From an uncultured Gemmatimonadota bacterium (GTDB lineage Bacteria > Gemmatimonadota > Gemmatimonadetes > Gemmatimonadales > GWC2-71-9): a stretch of DNA of 7,096 nt. Where the stretch lies: assembly GCA_946887295.1 (NCBI GenBank), contig CAMPKP010000162.1, positions 1 through 7,096 on the forward strand, written 5' to 3'. Both the position numbers and the translations under genes were made by a program. The notes under the pieces were generated by a model. The model searched no databases, was not told the DNA's origin, and saw only the letters and a list, made by a program, of their open reading frames with translations. Each line of letters starts with the position of its first letter. The first letter of the stretch is position 1. Of the stretch, positions 5,584-7,096 are shown piece by piece.

Positions 5584-6852
5584 ATGACGACCGGGATGCC
5601 GGGACGGCGGCCCGAGGACTTCATCTGGGCCACCGGGATCGAGGACACCTTCGTTCCCCAGACCCGCCCGGGGCACCGGGCCCTCGACGAGTACCAGCTC
5701 ATGGGACACTACGAGCGCTGGCGCGAGGACCTGGCGCTCGCTCGCGAGCTGGGAGTGAAGTCGATCCGGTGGGGAGTGCCGTGGTATCGGGTCGAGCCGT
5801 TCCAGCCCGGCGCGTTCGACTGGCGCTGGACCGACGAGGTCATCCCCTACCTGGTGCAGGACCTCGGCATCGTGCCGGTGGTGGACCTGGTACACTACGG
5901 CTGTCCGTTCTGGCTTCGGCGGGAGTTCGCCAGCGCGGAGTACCCCTCCGCGGTGGCCGATTACGCCGGCGCGTTCGCCGAGCGCTACAAGGGCCTGGTG
6001 CGCTGGTACACGCCGCTCAACGAGCCGATCGTCACGGCGCTCTACTGCGGCCAGCGGGGGCTGTGGCCTCCCTACCTGCGCAGCGAGAGCGGCTACGTAC
6101 AGATCCTCCTGAAGGCGGTGGAGGGCATCGTGGCCACGGCCGCGGTGCTCCGCGCGGTGGATCCGTCGATCGTGCTGGTTCACGTCGAGGCCAGCGGCCT
6201 GAGCCGCACCGCCCGCGAAGACCTGCACGCCGTGGCCCGGGAAGAGCAGTCGCGCACCTATCTCTCCTACGACCTGCTCACCGGGCGGGTCACCCCGGAT
6301 CACCCGCTCTTCGCCTGGCTGGTGCGCAGCGGGGCGGCCCCGGACCGGCTGGCCGCCCTCAGCGCGCATCCGGCCCCGTTCGACCTCATGGGCCTCAACT
6401 TCTACCCCCAGTGGTCCACCACCCAGCTCTACATCGACCGGCGCGGGCGCCTGGCCTATCAGCCGGTGGAGCAGGACGGGGCCGGCTTCACGGAGCTCAT
6501 CCAGCAATACTGGGAGCGCTATCGAATACCGATCATGGTGACCGAGACCAGCGCCCGGGGCGACGAGGACATCCGGGCCCGCTGGCTCGAGGCGTCGGTC
6601 GCGGCGCTGCGGGGGCTCCGGGGGCGCGGCGTGCCGGTGCTCGGGTACACCTGGTTCCCGCTGTTCACCATGATCGACTGGCGCTACCGCTTCGGACGGG
6701 GTCCGCTCGAGGAGTACCGCCTCGACCTCGGCCTCTATTCCCTCGACGGCAGCTCGAGCGCCGGCCGCTGGAGGGCCACCCCGCTGGTCGAGCAGTTCCG
6801 CAGCTACGTCAGCGATCCCGAGGCGGCCATCGGGACGCTGGCTTCGGCCTGA
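5584..6852 (+). CDS. GH1-like family 1 glycosylhydrolase (TIM barrel)
   Basis: A 422-residue clan GH-A (beta/alpha)8 barrel resembling family 1 glycosidases. The first strand is FIWATGIEDTF (13-23), then KSIRWGVPWYRVEP (59-72) and VVDLVHYGCPFWL (99-111, the DLPH/DLHH position). The acid/base is Glu147 in TPLNEP (143-148). LNFYP (271-275) matches the family's conserved NY segment. The nucleophile is probably Glu321 in VTETSARG (319-326), and the last strand is GYTWFPLFTMIDW (354-366). Both catalytic Glu are present, so retaining hydrolase or transglycosidase activity is plausible. It is shorter than typical GH1 enzymes (about 450-480), like GH1-like domains found near sugar-nucleotide genes. 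No signal peptide is seen, so it is likely cytoplasmic. It starts 16 bases after the flavoenzyme stop. The ribosome binding site is weak (GAGG 14 bases upstream), and ATG 5596 is an alternative start. Confidence 0.88.
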   Translation: MTTGMPGRRPEDFIWATGIEDTFVPQTRPGHRALDEYQLMGHYERWREDLALARELGVKSIRWGVPWYRVEPFQPGAFDWRWTDEVIPYLVQDLGIVPVVDLVHYGCPFWLRREFASAEYPSAVADYAGAFAERYKGLVRWYTPLNEPIVTALYCGQRGLWPPYLRSESGYVQILLKAVEGIVATAAVLRAVDPSIVLVHVEASGLSRTAREDLHAVAREEQSRTYLSYDLLTGRVTPDHPLFAWLVRSGAAPDRLAALSAHPAPFDLMGLNFYPQWSTTQLYIDRRGRLAYQPVEQDGAGFTELIQQYWERYRIPIMVTETSARGDEDIRARWLEASVAALRGLRGRGVPVLGYTWFPLFTMIDWRYRFGRGPLEEYRLDLGLYSLDGSSSAGRWRATPLVEQFRSYVSDPEAAIGTLASA

Positions 6853-6855
6853 GCC

Positions 6856-7096
6856 ATGACCGAACCGCTCTCGCGGCTCTGCCGCTCGTTCTGGATCGCG
6901 GGATTCGAGTCCGCCTGCCACGTGAACAGTCGCGGCGTCCGGCTCGACCTCGTGGCCGCGACGCAGCACGATCGCGAGGTCGAGGCGGACTACCACCGGA
7001 TCGCGGAGCTGGGGTTTCTCACCGCGCGGGAGGGGATGCGGTGGCACCTGATCGACCGGCGAGGCGCGTACGACTTCGGCTCGGTGCTTCCCATGC
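6856..7096 (+). CDS. Second TIM-barrel glycosidase-like protein (partial, runs off right edge)
   Basis: The first 80 residues of a gene that continues beyond the window. It begins 3 bases after the stop of the GH1-like gene, with no clear ribosome binding site, so translation is probably coupled. The start SFWIAGFESACHVNSRGVR (11-29) resembles a first barrel strand of a GH-A glycosidase (FxxGxExxxxxN), followed by an Asp/His-containing loop (TQHD, 36-39). DYHRIAELGFLTAREGMRWH (45-64) then fits helix 1 and strand 2 (compare DLALARELGVKSIRWGVPWY in the preceding protein), and AYDFGS (71-76) matches FDWRWT there. It is therefore likely a second, divergent clan GH-A enzyme. The catalytic residues would lie downstream, so activity cannot be judged. 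The similarity to its neighbour is positional and low in identity. Confidence 0.75.
   Translation, partial: MTEPLSRLCRSFWIAGFESACHVNSRGVRLDLVAATQHDREVEADYHRIAELGFLTAREGMRWHLIDRRGAYDFGSVLPM

Noticed and set aside
3792..5702. 636-codon open frame on the minus strand opposite the flavoenzyme gene
   Set aside because: It lies wholly antisense to well-supported genes with clear family motifs. Long antisense frames are expected in GC-rich DNA, and its translation (rich in Arg, Gly, Pro, His, Val) shows no recognisable domain.
5479..7047. 522-codon open frame on the minus strand opposite the glycosidase genes
   Set aside because: Antisense to the GH1-like gene with both catalytic motifs. The composition is typical of a shadow frame and no family motif is visible.

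Overview
This is a GC-rich bacterial window (visibly well above 60% G+C) with tightly packed genes, two divergent operons and no RNA genes, insertion sequences or CRISPR. Base composition, short or overlapping gene junctions and GAGG-type ribosome binding sites fit a soil or sediment bacterium of a high-GC phylum. Rokubacteria/Methylomirabilota, Gemmatimonadota or a deltaproteobacterial lineage are guesses from gene style. Nothing here fixes the taxon.

Left half, minus strand (read from 2612 down to 1): an operon of four genes. It starts with a membrane-anchored SRPBCC (START/polyketide-cyclase-like) protein. Next come a small, very charged hypothetical protein, an SDR-family NAD(P)-dependent oxidoreductase, and a second SRPBCC protein with a YgaP/DUF2892-like membrane segment that runs off the left edge. 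The first three genes overlap by 11 and 4 bases and the fourth follows after 29 bases, so they are very likely co-transcribed and translationally coupled. The two SRPBCC genes are diverged paralogues. Together the genes look like a membrane-associated hydrophobic-ligand and redox module, possibly a stress or envelope-lipid function, but no substrate can be named.

Centre (2613-2872): a divergent intergenic region of 260 bases. It carries an almost perfect CRP/FNR-type palindrome (CGTGA-N6-TCACA) and a separate all-GC 14-bp perfect palindrome close to the rightward start. No convincing sigma-70 promoter could be read.

Right half, plus strand (2873 to the right edge): a four-gene operon. It encodes a TuaH-like GT-B glycosyltransferase, an FAD-dependent protoporphyrinogen-oxidase/UDP-galactopyranose-mutase-like flavoenzyme, a GH1-like TIM-barrel glycosidase with both catalytic glutamates in place, and the start of a second TIM-barrel glycosidase-like protein. 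Spacing is 20 bases overlap, 16 bases gap and 3 bases gap. None of the four has an evident signal peptide, so the set is probably cytoplasmic. Its gene content suggests synthesis and remodelling of a glycoside, glycolipid or polysaccharide, and the product is unknown. The flavoenzyme carries an unusual basic insertion with two Y-[TS]-G-[PS]-E-R-R repeats. That insertion and the pairing of a mutase-like flavoenzyme with two intracellular retaining-type glycosidases are the most interesting points in the window.
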